Origin: Doryteuthis pealeii
Lineage: Eukaryota; Mollusca; Cephalopoda; Myopsida; Loliginidae
DNA length: 64,000 bases
Direction of reading: 5' to 3'
Assembly (NCBI GenBank): GCA_023376005.1
Contig: CM042152.1
Location: forward strand, 90,435,948-90,499,947
The position numbers and the translations under genes were made by a program. Positions 39,277 to 49,254 of this stretch are shown one piece after another (positions within the stretch are counted from its first letter, which is position 1; each line of letters begins with the position of its first letter). Under the pieces are notes generated by a model that saw only the letters and a program-made list of their open reading frames with translations, was not told the origin of the DNA and searched no databases.

Positions 39277-39949
39277 GTGTGTGTATGTTTAATCTTTAAA
39301 ACTAACCATTCTCACAAAATAAAAACTTTTAGAATATGCACATTGAAATGAATATTAAAATAGATAAAGAAAATATATTTTGTATTGTAAAATAAAGAGT
39401 GCAAGAAAAATAAAACATTTATTGCAAAAACACGGACATAAAATGGGGGTTCAGTTTATTTTATGGTAGGAATTTACGAGCAAATAGTCCTTCATTACCA
39501 ACTATTTTCTAAGAGAGACGATCTCTGGTGTTTTCAGGCGGTACAGCATTTTGATTGTTGGGTGGTTTGGTTGATAAAGGGTTAAAACAATTCAAATCAA
39601 CTGACATGATGATCATAACAGAGTGTGTGTATCGGGGAGGGGGTGTAATCTTTTACTGATTAGTATCTCTATAACAAATCACAGAAAGAAATCAGTCTGT
39701 GCAGACCCCAATTTAATAATAGCCAGCAACAGAATTTTATCAATATTTCTAAACAAAATGTGATGCTCAGCTGTGAGAGAATTAGAAAAACAGAACTGAA
39801 TTTAAACAACTAGAATAACTGATAAGATACATTCTTTCAAAAAGACTGTGGTAGACAGGTGAACTGTATTGCATCAGTTAGAATAAGTAAGCTAGGGCTA
39901 GTCTTTTTGGATGAAGTAGTTGTCTTTTGGTTACAATTTATGTGCAGTC
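39277..39949. other. Unassigned
   Basis: No feature is supported. Confidence 0.4.
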
Positions 39950-40250
39950 ATGAATTGTGAATGTATCTGTAGCTAGAATATTTAAATTAAGGTCTGTTTG
40001 ATTTAAAATCAGGGAGTCCATGGAAAATTACCAGGCAGTTGACGATTAATAATTTTTGACCCCTTAGAAGGCACGTAAATGGGTACCATGAATAAGTTTA
40101 GTTTGGCAGATGTGGCCCAGTTTTCAAAGAGCGCAGACGTATTGTCGGCTCTAACAGGTACGTCTACCCGCAGCGGAAATACGGGCTAAGAAAATAAAAC
40201 TTGATCAAACATAACCAAGTCTTGTTGTTGTATTAATTAAACACTAAAGA
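39950..40250 (+). mobile_element. LTR, plus strand (family M relative)
   Basis: AAAATAAAACTTGATCAAACATAACCAAGTCTTGTTGTTG (40190) matches the R-U5 part of the LTR at 24947-25160, and AAGACAATGTTAAGCTCAGCC follows. The U3 part is not similar to the others, so this is a related but distinct family. Confidence 0.5.
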
Positions 40251-40690
40251 CAATGTTAAGCTCAGCCTGCACAACGAAGAACAGAAGAAGTGTTAAGTTT
40301 TTAAATGCTATTCTTGGCCAGTTGAAAAGGGCTTAAAGTAAGTAAGTCCTGAGTTATGGAATCATTTGGTAAGTGAATAAGTCCTATCCTGCGTAGTGTT
40401 AAAGGTCCAGTGATTTACTCCTATGTCTGTCGTCCAGGAAGGTTCAAAGCAAGTAGGCCAGTATGCTCAGTTTAAGTATTGTTTCAGCAGCTGAGTACTG
40501 CCAGTGATTGGCCAAGAGGTTGATCACATGGTTCTCGGTGAGGCTATAAATAGAAGTGGGCATCAGGCACACACCTTATAAGAGAAAAAAGTCAACAAGA
40601 AGAAAACCAGCCCTTAATTGAAGTAAAACCAACAAGATAAGATGACGACCAGACAATATGGAACCACTAGAGGAAAATATTAGTCAACAA
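40251..40690 (+). promoter_or_regulatory. Retroelement-like region with TATA box
   Basis: GTGATTGGCCAAGAGG (reversed CCAAT) at 40512 and GGCTATAAATAGAAG at 40542 form a good core promoter pair, spaced 30 bp, followed by an A-rich leader with AAGAAGAAAACC. It looks like another LTR promoter. What it would transcribe is the GAA block, which is not a gene. Confidence 0.4.
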
Positions 40691-41055
40691 GCAGCTCAGA
40701 AGAAGAAGAAGAAGAAGAAGAAGAAGAAAGAAAAAGAAGAAGAAGAATGGAAAGAAGAAGAAGAAGAAGAAGAAGAAGAAGAAGAAGAAGAAGAAGAAGA
40801 AGAAGAAGAAGAAGAAGAAAAGAAGAAGAAGAAGAAGAAGAAGAAGAAGAGAAGAAGAAGGAAAAAGAAGAAGAAGAAGAAGAAAAGAAGAAGAAGAAGA
40901 ATGGAAGAAGAAGAAGAAGAAGAAGAAGAAGAAGAAGAAGAAGAAGAAGAAAAAGAAGAAGAAGAAGAAGAAGAGAAGAAGGAAAGAAGAGAAGAAGAAG
41001 AAGAAGAAAAAGAAGAAAAGAAGAAGAAGAAGAAGAAGAAGAAGAAGCAGAAGTA
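40691..41055. repeat. (GAA)n block
   Basis: About 360 bp of GAA with rare GAATGG and GGAAAG variants. Every frame on both strands is open, producing false E/K/R or S/F/L-rich proteins up to 153 codons. Long GAA tracts can form triplexes and are unstable. Confidence 0.95.
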
Positions 41056-41112
41056 ATAAAGTAAGAACAATCATCTACACCCTCTTTTACTCTAATCTTT
41101 CTCTCTGTCTCA

Positions 41113-41290
41113 ACAACAAAACAAAACAAATTACTATACATTTAATGTTGAAAAATGATTTTTTAAAACAAAGTTTAATTGAAATTATACATTGCAATAC
41201 TAACACAAACAACTGAGACTAATGTATCTACCATTGAATTCAATAATTAATTTCAATGGTTAATTAAATGTATAGTAATTTGTTTTTGTT
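41113..41290. mobile_element. Small fold-back (MITE-like) element
   Basis: AACAAATTACTATACATTTAA (41118) and its inverse TTAAATGTATAGTAATTTGTT (41263) are 21-bp inverted ends of a 175-bp unit. An inner hairpin CCATTGAA..TTCAATGG lies at 41232-41260. The target duplication is not clear. Confidence 0.6.
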
Positions 41291-41860
41291 TTTTTTTGTT
41301 TTTTAAGCAATACGTAATTAAAAACAACCTTAATACCCAATCCCCTAAACCATAACCCAATTCGCAAAAAAATTCATTCATACACTGTAGTTAAACTGTC
41401 ATGGAACACCACCACCAAATAAGTTTCCGTTTTAATTTTGGCAACGATTTGCAAGTTTAACCAAATTATGTACCTAATCTTAATACATTTACCAATGTTT
41501 AACGTTGTGCTATAACAATCATATGTTGGATGAAACTAAACGTAATAAATGTTACTATATACTGTATCCATGTTTATAGATGAAAAAAGCAAATTTTGTC
41601 CATGTGTATTTTCCAATAAAAATATTTAAATTAAACTAAATTGGTAATCTTGAACTTTAAGTGACTAAATTCCTACCATAAAATTGTACTTGCACATTAT
41701 TTGAAAATAACTTAATTGTTATTAAAAATATATTTTATGATATTTCGGAGTTAAAAATATGTATTAAAATGGATTTGAATAGCGTTGTGTTTTCTCCGTG
41801 AAAATTATGTTGAATCAAAGATGGCTGCCATAGTTTACAAGCTTCTTCTCGGAAAAAAGA
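41291..41860. other. AT-rich spacer
   Basis: No feature is supported. Confidence 0.4.
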
Positions 41861-41863
41861 ACA

Positions 41864-41916
41864 AAGGGACTTAACTCTCATTTAAGTCTTAAAAGCAATG
41901 AGAGTTAAGTCCTTTT
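41864..41916. repeat. Short hairpin
   Basis: AAAGGGACTTAACTCTCAT (41864-41882) pairs with ATGAGAGTTAAGTCCTTTT (41898-41915), an 18-19 bp stem with a 15-base loop. It could be a remnant of a miniature element. Confidence 0.7.
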
Positions 41917-41992
41917 TCTAGTAAAAAAAATAATCGGTTGAGAACAGAAAGTCATTGTTGGTATTTTCACAATCCGGATTATGTTTTCAATG

Positions 41993-42130
41993 GTATCTCA
42001 TCATGGTGTAATGGTTAGCAAACTAGTTTTGCAGATCCATAAAACTGAAAATTGAGTTTCATCCTTGCTAGATGCCCTATACTTGTGACCTTGTGTCACA
42101 TCCTAACCATGGTGAACGGGTTGGGTAAAT
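41993..42130 (+). mobile_element. SINE-L, plus strand
   Basis: Box A ATGGTGTAATGGTTAGC and box B TTGAGTTTCATCC stand about 50 bp apart, then ATACTTGTGACCTTGTGTCACATCCTAACCATGG..GGGTTGGGTAAATACC. The 3' end is like the SINE1 3' end, so SINE-L and SINE1 share a tail but have different middles. Confidence 0.65.
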
Positions 42131-42825
42131 ACCTACTTTACGCTTGCATGATCACAAATTGTACTTTCATATCTTGAAAGGTTTTCACTTTTAGCTTTTT
42201 ATTTAAGAGACCGCCACCCCCAAATAAAAGTATACTCTTGACAGTAGCTGGGATGATTTGAATTAGGAGATGAAAGCATTGGCAAGCCAGTCTTTCGACG
42301 GCTTACGATTTCCACAAAAGCAGACATCTTTCTTCTTATTACCCAATATCCCATGAGCCTTTAGTCACTCTTAAACTCATCACAATAAAAACCACTGAAC
42401 AACTTTGCTCTAAGCTCTGATTGTATTACAAACAATATCAATGGGATATATGAGTTATTATCCCATTTAGTCCAAGATTCACAAGATTCTTAAATATCAA
42501 ATAACAAAGATAGAAGATCTGATTATTCACTTATTGCCACTTTTCAGCTTTACATTTATTATCAGATTCAAATAATTGTGGGCTCCATTTTTTTTTTTTT
42601 TTGATTCTTTTTTTTTTTTTTTCATTCATCTTCATCTTTATCTACTTCCTAGGTTATGAATGTTCATAAATCAGCAAATAACATCGGAACAATATTTCTA
42701 ATGTCGACTTCTGAGCCAACCATTATTTCATTCCCCCTTTTGAAGATGCTCACTATATTTTCTTGGGACATTGCTTGTTAGTTTGTTTCTCAACAGTAAA
42801 AGAAACAAACAGAACAAAAATTATT
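42131..42825. other. Unassigned; poly-T near 42585-42625
   Basis: No gene or border is supported. Confidence 0.4.
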
Positions 42826-42888
42826 TCTCTGAATTTTTTTAGATAAGGCTTCATAATTTGTATTATTTGTATCAATATTATGTATTCG

Positions 42889-42930
42889 TACCTGAAGAAG
42901 GCCGGAGGGCACCTCGGTTGAAATATTGTG
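42889..42930 (+). ncRNA. Hammerhead-type motif, family E, array unit 1 (E4)
   Basis: TAC/GTG stem I, CTGAAGA (42892-42898), A, GGCCG against CGGTT (one G-T pair), GAAAT, ATT triplet region. The fold is mostly kept. Confidence 0.45.
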
Positions 42931-43037
42931 CTGATAACAATAAAGATGAGTACAAAGTCAGAATAATCCAAATAATATAAAACGAAAATTTTCACTGTTT
43001 TTAATTGGAAATTCTGATTGTGAATAATATTCTTACC

Positions 43038-43079
43038 TACCTGAAGAAGGCAGGAGGACACCTCAGTCGAAACATTGTG
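43038..43079 (+). ncRNA. Hammerhead-type motif, family E, array unit 2 (E5)
   Basis: TAC/GTG, CTGAAGA (43041-43047), A, GGC/GTC outer pairs with an inner GAGG/CCTC hairpin (loop ACA), GAAAC, ATT. Stem III ACAT has one mismatch. Confidence 0.45.
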
Positions 43080-43185
43080 CAGATAACAATAAAGATGAGT
43101 ACAAGTCCGAATTATTCAAATAATACAAAACAAAAATTGTCATTGTTTAGAATTGCACATTCCGATTGTGAATAATATTTTTACC

Positions 43186-43227
43186 TACCTGAAGAAGGCA
43201 GGAGAGCACCTCAGTCGAAACATTGTG
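43186..43227 (+). ncRNA. Hammerhead-type motif, family E, array unit 3 (E6)
   Basis: As unit 2, with a GAGAGCACCTC loop that breaks one inner pair. Core CTGAAGA at 43189-43195 and GAAAC are intact. Confidence 0.4.
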
Positions 43228-43388
43228 CTGATAACAATAAAGATGAGTACAAAGTCAGAATAATCCAAATAATATAAAATGCTGATAACAATAAAGATGA
43301 GTACAAAGTCAGAATAATCCAAATAATATAAAACAAAAATTGTCACTGTTTAGAATTGCAAATTTTGATTGTGAATAATATTTTTACC

Positions 43389-43430
43389 TACCTGAAGAAG
43401 GCAGGAGGGCACCTCAGTCGAAACATTGTG
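43389..43430 (+). ncRNA. Hammerhead-type motif, family E, array unit 4 (E7)
   Basis: As unit 2 with core CTGAAGA at 43392-43398, GAAAC and TAC/GTG ends. Confidence 0.4.
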
Positions 43431-43536
43431 CAGATAATAATAAAGATGAGTACAAGTCCGAATAATACAAATAATACAAAACAAAAACTGTCATTGTTTA
43501 GAATTGCAAATTCCGATTGCTGAAGATATTTTTACC

Positions 43537-43578
43537 TACCTGAAGAAGACCTGAGTGCACATCGGCCGAAACGTTGTG
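43537..43578 (+). ncRNA. Hammerhead-type motif, family E, array unit 5 (E8)
   Basis: TAC/GTG, CTGAAGA (43540-43546), A, GACC against GGCC (one mismatch), GAAAC and self-complementary ACGT with GTT triplet. Stem III is better here than in units 2-4. Confidence 0.45.
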
Positions 43579-43690
43579 CAGATGACAAAAGAGATGAGGA
43601 CAATAGCTTGAAATAATCCAAATAATCCAAAACGAAAATTGCCATAGTTTGGAATTACACATTCTGATTGCTAATAATATTCTTAAAGAG

Positions 43691-43918
43691 CATTATACAT
43701 GGAATAATTCTATTGTTAAAAAAACTAACAGGATCCGTGTAAATTCCACAGAATGAAAAAAGAACGAGGAGCTATTTAAGTAAGAAAAAGATGATTTGCA
43801 ATTTTATTACATATAAATCCTAATTGGTTGCATTTGCAATAAATAATACTAAATACAATAACGATCTATATAATACTTTATACACATATCATTGCAAATT
43901 ATCCTTTCTTGCATTATC
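43691..43918. other. Spacer
   Basis: No feature seen. Confidence 0.4.
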
Positions 43919-44350
43919 TTGGGCTAGACGGGCGGTCGGAGAGGCCCCCTCCTATCAATCGGCTGGTCACGTCAAGCCCTAGCACTTATATGATTTTCCC
44001 AACCCTGTTGCCCTTATGGCAAGCCCCAACCCCTTTTTATCATATGGGTGCTAGAAGGCGGTAGCTGCGTGTCTACATGTCCTGGGAATGACGTTAAACT
44101 CTATCTGATGGTGAGGTTCTAGTTTTGGAGGTTTGGGGAATGTGGAGCACCCCTTCATCACCATTGCTCCCTGGTCCACTCTGACCCGGAGTGGTAGTAC
44201 CTGTTAGGGTCCCATCTATGGGTTAAATAGAAAAATGTATTCATAAAAAAATTGTATTATCCATTAAGAATTGATTTATTTCAAAACTTTATCGGCATTA
44301 AATGACCCACTGAGGTTGATATGCCGTAAAACAAAACAAACCAAAAACCA
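43919..44350 (-). repeat. Repeat F, minus strand, long copy
   Basis: All blocks from GGGCTAGACGGGCGGTCGGA to GATATGCCGTAAAACAAAAC are present and well matched to 38860-39276 and 52035-52420. The end is rich in AAACAAACC. Confidence 0.8.
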
Positions 44351-44439
44351 AAAACCTTTCTTGCATAAATCGCTCCTCTTCACTTTTTTTTGTATTCCGT
44401 GGAATTTGCATGGCTCCTGCTAGTAGTAAAAAATTCCAG

Positions 44440-44832
44440 GGTTAAATCAAACTTAACGGACCTAAATTCCACCATCGTATGTCACCCTACTGAAAGAAAA
44501 AAATACTAAAAATCCGTGAATTAACTGAATTTAATGTAATTTTCAGTGTTGATATATTAATGAATAAAAGATATAATTCACCAGTTATTTTATTTAAAAA
44601 CCTTTACATTTTTTCAGGCCAGTTAACTTTGATCCATGTATCTTTGAGAATCTGTGTTACACCTCAAATATATGTGGTTCAAATAAAATAACTGGTGCAT
44701 TATATCTTTTATTTATTAATATATCAACACTGAAAATTTCATTAAATTTGGTTAATTCCCTGATTTTTTTTTCTTTTTTGGGCGGGGTGACATACGATGC
44801 TGGAATTTAGGTCCATTAAGTCCGATTTAACC
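44440..44832. mobile_element. Fold-back element with about 155-bp inverted arms
   Basis: Left arm 44440-44600 and right arm 44679-44832 are inverted copies: GGTTAAATC at both ends, GGACCTAAATTCCA, ACGATGGTGGAA-type phrase, TGTCACCC, TTTTCAGTGTTGATATATTAAT, AAAAGATATAAT and CCAGTTATTTTAT. The 78-bp centre is unique. No coding frame. Class and target duplication are unclear. Confidence 0.8.
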
Positions 44833-44854
44833 AATCCCTATATATATTCAATTA

Positions 44855-45112
44855 ATTAATGACTCAGTTGGTAGAGTATCTGCTGAGGAACCACCACTTT
44901 CCAGATTTGATATTGATCCTTGCCAACTCAGCGCATGAGTAGCACAGCTTAGATATGTGTGGTAAAGTGAGGAGCTGATGGTAACCTCAGATGCAAAAAC
45001 AATAAACGTGGTCGGTTTCTGGTTAAAAGAGGTTTGACTCACTCTCTGTCAATATATCAATGCTGATACCGACAATAGGCCACTCCGCTGACTTTACTTT
45101 TTTACATATAAT
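44855..45112 (+). mobile_element. SINE2, plus strand, diverged
   Basis: ATGACTCAGTTGGTAGAGTATC (box A), a damaged box B, GCCAACTCAGCGCATGAGTAGCACAG, AAGTGAGGAGCTGATGG, GATGCAAAAACAATAAACGTGG and GATACCGACAATAGGCC are in order; small insertions follow GTCGGTTT. Confidence 0.7.
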
Positions 45113-45292
45113 GAACAATCTCTAATTTCCAAATACAAAAAGCTGTTTTTATTGGCAATGTTAGGCCTAGAAACAAGGTAAGCTTTGATATTTAAGAATA
45201 TCCCAATTGAGTGAGATGGTGGGTGGAAGACCATTTCACTTGGCATCAAAGTAGATATGTTGATGAGCGTAATGTGAAAATGAATGAACGGA
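45113..45292. other. Spacer
   Basis: No feature seen. Confidence 0.4.
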
Positions 45293-45341
45293 GTATTATT
45301 TGGATTATTCGGACTATTGTCCTCATCTTCTTTGTTATCTG

Positions 45342-45383
45342 TACAACGTTTCCGCTGATGTGCCCTCTGGCCTTCCTCAGGTA
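45342..45383 (-). ncRNA. Hammerhead-type motif, family E, copy E9
   Basis: TAC/GTA stem I, CTGAGGA (core variable base G), A, GGCC against a changed AGCG, GGAAAC, ACGT, T. Stem II is damaged by substitutions, so this copy may be inactive although it has the best head. Confidence 0.4.
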
Positions 45384-45645
45384 TTTCTTGTTGGACTCAG
45401 GAACTTTCTCAGATTTGGGAACTTTCTTTTTGGTCTCAGGAACCTTCTATTCAAACTGTCATAATCGGGAGCCATAACCCTTTATTCAATCCACGGGGGT
45501 ATCCTGTTCTCGTTTCGCTAACCATAGCTGGGGTACTGGTGTTAAGCTGTGTTAATTATTATTCTATGTTACTGCTGCCCCTGACCAGGAGTGAACCTGC
45601 AGTCTAGAGATAGCTGACACTTAAAACTGTCTTAAAAAACTCCTT

Positions 45646-45659
45646 TATCCACTAGGCTA
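45646..45659 (-). promoter_or_regulatory. tRNA-like box A of ribozyme-SINE
   Basis: TAGCCTAGTGGATA fits TRGYNNARNGG. With box B about 50 bases downstream it forms a type 2 RNA polymerase III promoter of the kind in tRNA-derived SINEs. Confidence 0.55.
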
Positions 45660-45715
45660 TACGTCCAATTGGACAATTCAGTGTGAATTTTGGAAACTTA
45701 TAAACCTAATGTTTA

Positions 45716-46003
45716 TGGAGGCGCATGATCTAATGGTTAGAGTTGTAGGAAATGGACTCGTCGACCTGAGTTCAATTCCTTGACGAAGCTGTTTGCATTT
45801 CACAAGGCGCTAATACCCTTGGGAAAGGTATGAATCTAATTCTCCTTCCAGCTATGGATAAGTAGTAGGGCAGACTGGGCTCTTTAACCATGGCTAGGTA
45901 ACCAGTCTATGAGATGGAAAACTCTGAATTCAAACCTATTAAACTCCACTTAAGAAATTGACCTTGTGTCACATCCTGCTCATGCGGAGGGGTTGGTAAA
46001 TAT
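45716..46003 (+). mobile_element. SINE1, plus strand, full length
   Basis: GGAGGCGCATGATCTAATGG, CGAGTTCAATTCC, the full body and GGAGGGGTTGGTAAATATAT are present. The lesser TA tail shows that the tract length varies among copies. Confidence 0.9.
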
Positions 46004-46119
46004 ATATAAACCTAATGTCTTATTTTGCCTAAAATATTTACCTATTAAGTTATGTATGTTTTTTGTTTTTTTACCTAGACTCAAATTTAAAAAAAAATCT
46101 AATCTAACCTTTTTAATTA
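46004..46119. other. Spacer
   Basis: No feature seen. Confidence 0.4.
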
Positions 46120-46303
46120 TAGGTTCCCATATGGTTCCCAAATCTGAGAAGGTTCCTGAGTCCAACAAGAAATACCTGAAGAAGGCCGGCGGGCACATCG
46201 GCTGAAACGTTGTACAGATAACAATGAAGATGAGGACAATTGTCTGAATAATACAAATAATACTAATTATCAAGCCTCATCTCAAAAATTCAGAGAAAGA
46301 GTA
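46120..46303 (+). mobile_element. Ribozyme-SINE (family E), copy E10, 3' part
   Basis: AGGTTCCCATATGG begins a shortened repeat region (GAGAAGGTTCCTGAGTCC), followed by the motif and a complete tail (GATGAGGACAATTGTCTGAAT..CATCTCAAAAATTCAGAGAAAG). It ends where E1 and E13 begin in the opposite orientation, which defines the 3' end. Confidence 0.65.
46173..46214 (+). ncRNA. Hammerhead-type motif, family E, copy E10
   Basis: TAC/GTA, CTGAAGA (46176-46182), A, stem II GGCCG/CGGCT (one G-T pair), GAAAC, self-complementary ACGT, GTT triplet. It is one of the best family E motifs. Confidence 0.55.
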
Positions 46304-46506
46304 GGATTTTTTTTTCCCGAGAAATGAATGAATGATAATATAGATAAATAGTATCGCAGGTTCCATAATAATATATTTCAATATTTGATAATATCTTATA
46401 TTTAGTTTTTTTTTTTTTTTAGATAGAATTGATAACAATAACTGACTTTGATATGTAAATCATAGATGAGCCAAAATTCAGAAGGCACATCCAACAGGCA
46501 GGTGCT

Positions 46507-46510
<4 letters not shown>
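46304..46510. other. Spacer
   Basis: No feature seen. Confidence 0.4.
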
Positions 46511-46559
<49 letters not shown>

Positions 46560-46575
46560 CTCCCTCCCTCCCTCT
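46511..46575. repeat. (CT)n tract
   Basis: CT repeats to 46557, then CCCT/CCTC repeats. Confidence 0.9.
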
Positions 46576-46675
46576 ATGCTCAATCAATCAGTGAATCAAA
46601 CAGAATACTGAAGTGTAGTTTGGAGAAGAGTGTATCCAAAAGTCTCATTAAACAGGTGACAATACACATAGAGAA

Positions 46676-47120
46676 AGAGACGTCACTACATGTCGAGAGA
46701 GAGAGAAACATGACTACAGAGGGTGAGAGAGAGAGAGAGAGAGATTGAGAGAGAGGGGGAAATAACTACTCATAGAGAAAGAGAGAGACATGACTACACA
46801 TAGAGAGAGAGAGAGAGACAGAGAGATCGAGGTGGGGATATGACTACACATAGAGAAAGAGAGAGACATGACTACATAGAGAGAGAGAGGGACATGACTA
46901 CAGAGAGAGAGAGAGAGAGAGAGGTGGCTACAGAGAGGGGGAGGGGGATTACTACACATAGAGAAAGAGAGAGAGACATGACTACATAGAAAGAGAGAGA
47001 GAGAGGGGGGAAAATAACTACTCATAGAGAAAGATAGAGACATGACTACACATAGAGAGAGAGAGACAGAGAGATCGAGGTGGGAGATAACTACACATAG
47101 AGAAAGAGAGAGACATGACT

Positions 47121-47189
<69 letters not shown>

Positions 47190-47249
47190 TGGCTACAGAG
47201 AGGGGGGGTTACTATATATAGAGAAAACGAGAGACATGACTACATAGAA

Positions 47250-47310
<61 letters not shown>

Positions 47311-47369
47311 TGGCTACAGAGAGGGGGGTTACTATATATAGAGAAAACGAGAGACATGACTACATAGAA

Positions 47370-47422
<53 letters not shown>

Positions 47423-47483
47423 TGGCTACAGAGAGGGGGGTTACTATATATAGAGAAAACGAGAGACATGACTACATAGAAAT

Positions 47484-47550
<67 letters not shown>

Positions 47551-47555
47551 GTGAC
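46676..47555. repeat. GA-rich compound minisatellite with higher-order units
   Basis: (GA)n stretches alternate with CATGACTACACATAGAGAAAG phrases. From 47120 on three near-identical units of about 115-120 bp recur (GATGGCTACAGAGAGG at 47189, 47309 and 47421, each with TTACTATATATAGAG and ACGAGAGACATGACTACATAG). Long ERERER frames are artefacts. Confidence 0.9.
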
Positions 47556-47876
47556 TAGAAGTTCAGCAGATCTGTCTGACAGAACCAGAATGTGTGTTTC
47601 TCTAGTCAGTTTCTTTGCAGAGATAAAAACAAGGCAGCAGGAAAATTATTGATTTTATTCAGAAAAGTTCCTTTTAATTGTTCAAACAGCAGCTCATAAC
47701 ATTTGCATTCATTATCATAACATTTTATTGTGATTTCAAGTTTTAAAGTCAGTTTTTTTCAATTGATGCATTTTTATTTTATTTTCTGAAAATGTGGCTC
47801 TGGGAGCAGCCAAAAATTTAGATAATGTGGCTGCAAAAGATTTAAAGCTCTTCGTATTCAGACTCATTTGATTTTC
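47556..47876. other. Spacer
   Basis: No feature seen. Confidence 0.4.
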
Positions 47877-48890
47877 AGAAAAGAAAAATTTGATGAAGAA
47901 AAAGAAAAGAGAAAATTTGTGGAAGAGGAAAAAAAAGAAATTTGATGAAGGAAAAAAAAGTGAAAATTTCATGATGAAAAAAGAAGAAAAAATTTGATGA
48001 AGGAAAAAAAAGGGAAATTTTCATGATGAAAAAGAAAAAGAAAAAATTTGATGAAGGAAAAAAAAGGGAAAATTTCATGATGAAAAAAAAAGAAATAATT
48101 TGATGAAGGAAAAAAAAGGGAAAATTTCATGATGAAAAAAAAAAGAAATAATTTGATGAAGGAAAAAAAGGAAAATTTCATGATGAAAAAAAAAAGAAAT
48201 AATTTGATGAAGGAAAAAAAGGGAAAATTTCATGATGAAAAAAAAAAGAAATAATTTGATGAAGGAAAAAAAAGGGAAAATTTCATGATGAAAAAAAAAA
48301 GAAATAATTTGATGAAGGAAAAAAAAGGGAAAATTTCATGATGAAAAAAAAAGAAAATAATTTGATGAAGGAAAAAAAAGGGAAAATTTCATGATGAAAA
48401 AGAAAAGAAAAATTTGATGAAGGAAAAAGAAGGGAAAATTTCATGATGAAAAAAAAATGATGAAAAAAAAAAGAAATAATTTGATGAAGGAAAAAAAGGG
48501 AAAATTTCATGATGAAAAAAAAAAGAAATAATTTGATGAAGGAAAAAAAGGGAAAATTCATGAAAAAAAAAGAAATAATTTGATGAAGGAAAAAAAAGGG
48601 AAAATTTCATGATGAAAAAAAAAAGAAATAATTTGATGAAGGAAAAAAAAGGGAAAATTTCATGAAGGAAAAAGAAGGGAAAATTTCATGATGAAAAAAG
48701 AAGAAAAAATTTGATGAGGAAAAGAAGGGAAAATTTCATGAGTAAAAGAAGAAAAAATTTGATGAAGGAAAAAAAGGGAAAATTTCATGATGAAAAAAGA
48801 AGGAAAATTTCATGATGAAAAAAAAAGAAAAAATTTGATGAAGGAAATAAAAGAAAAATTTGATGGAGAACAAAAGAAAAAAATTCATAA
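47877..48890. repeat. A-rich minisatellite of about 52 bp
   Basis: About 20 units of TTTGATGAAGGAAAAAAA, GGGAAAATTTCATGATGAA and AAAAAAGAAATAA order over 1 kb. Units at the edges are shorter and more diverged, and central units are nearly identical, as expected when an array turns over from its centre. Confidence 0.95.
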
Positions 48891-49254
48891 TTTTTCATTC
48901 AAGCCCCATTATTTTGAATCTAACGAACTCTGATTCAAATTTATCAAACTACAGTATGTACATAATTCATAAGCTACCTATGAATTATGCAACAATTCAT
49001 TTAACACTAATATCATTATGAAAGGCCTAAATCCGCTTCCCTTTCTAAATATATTGCATTGTTCAATACCTGATAAATCCTAATCATGCCATAAAAGTTA
49101 ATAGATAGGTTACAGTCAGTCCAGAGATGTTTTCTTATTATGGTAATTATAGCACCAATTGTTGCATACTGGCATCAAATTCTATATGTTATATAGCGGC
49201 TTCAAATTCATGGCCCTACTTCGTATATCTGCATATGTAGTGGGTATCGTCACT
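48891..49254. other. Unassigned
   Basis: No feature seen. Confidence 0.4.

Larger units (their letters stand above)
42826..43690 (+). repeat. Tandem array of ribozyme-bearing units (family E)
   Basis: Five units carry the motif at 42889, 43038, 43186, 43389 and 43537. Spacing is 149, 148, 203 and 148 bp; the 203 step comes from a 55-bp internal duplication (43234-43275 repeated at 43280-43330). The shared unit is the motif, then AACAATAAAGATGAGTACAAG, TCCGAAT.ATCCAAATAATA.AAAAC and ATTGTTTAGAATTGCA. At the left edge (42826-42880) an inverted tail is joined to the first unit. The tRNA-like head and 27-bp repeats are absent. Confidence 0.8.
45293..45665 (-). mobile_element. Ribozyme-SINE (family E), best full copy (E9)
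   Basis: Minus strand, 5' to 3': box A TAGCCTAGTGGATA (45646-45659), box B GGTTCACTCCTGG (about 45586-45598), body (GCAGCAGTAACATAG, AATTAACACAGCTTAAC, CCCCAGCTATGGTTAGCG, ACGAGAACAGGATACCCCC), a GGTTCCTGAGACC-type repeat, the hammerhead-type motif (45342-45383) and tail (GATGAGGACAATAGTCCG). The boxes fit an internal RNA polymerase III promoter. A tRNA-type promoter driving an RNA that ends near a hammerhead-like motif is the notable feature. Confidence 0.65.

Noticed and set aside
40658..41141. Overlapping acidic, basic or Ser/Phe/Leu-rich ORFs of up to 153 codons
   Set aside because: They translate a (GAA)n tract in all frames; none has non-repeat sequence or a motif.
46714..47652. Arg/Glu dipeptide-repeat ORFs
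   Set aside because: Translations of GA repeats.
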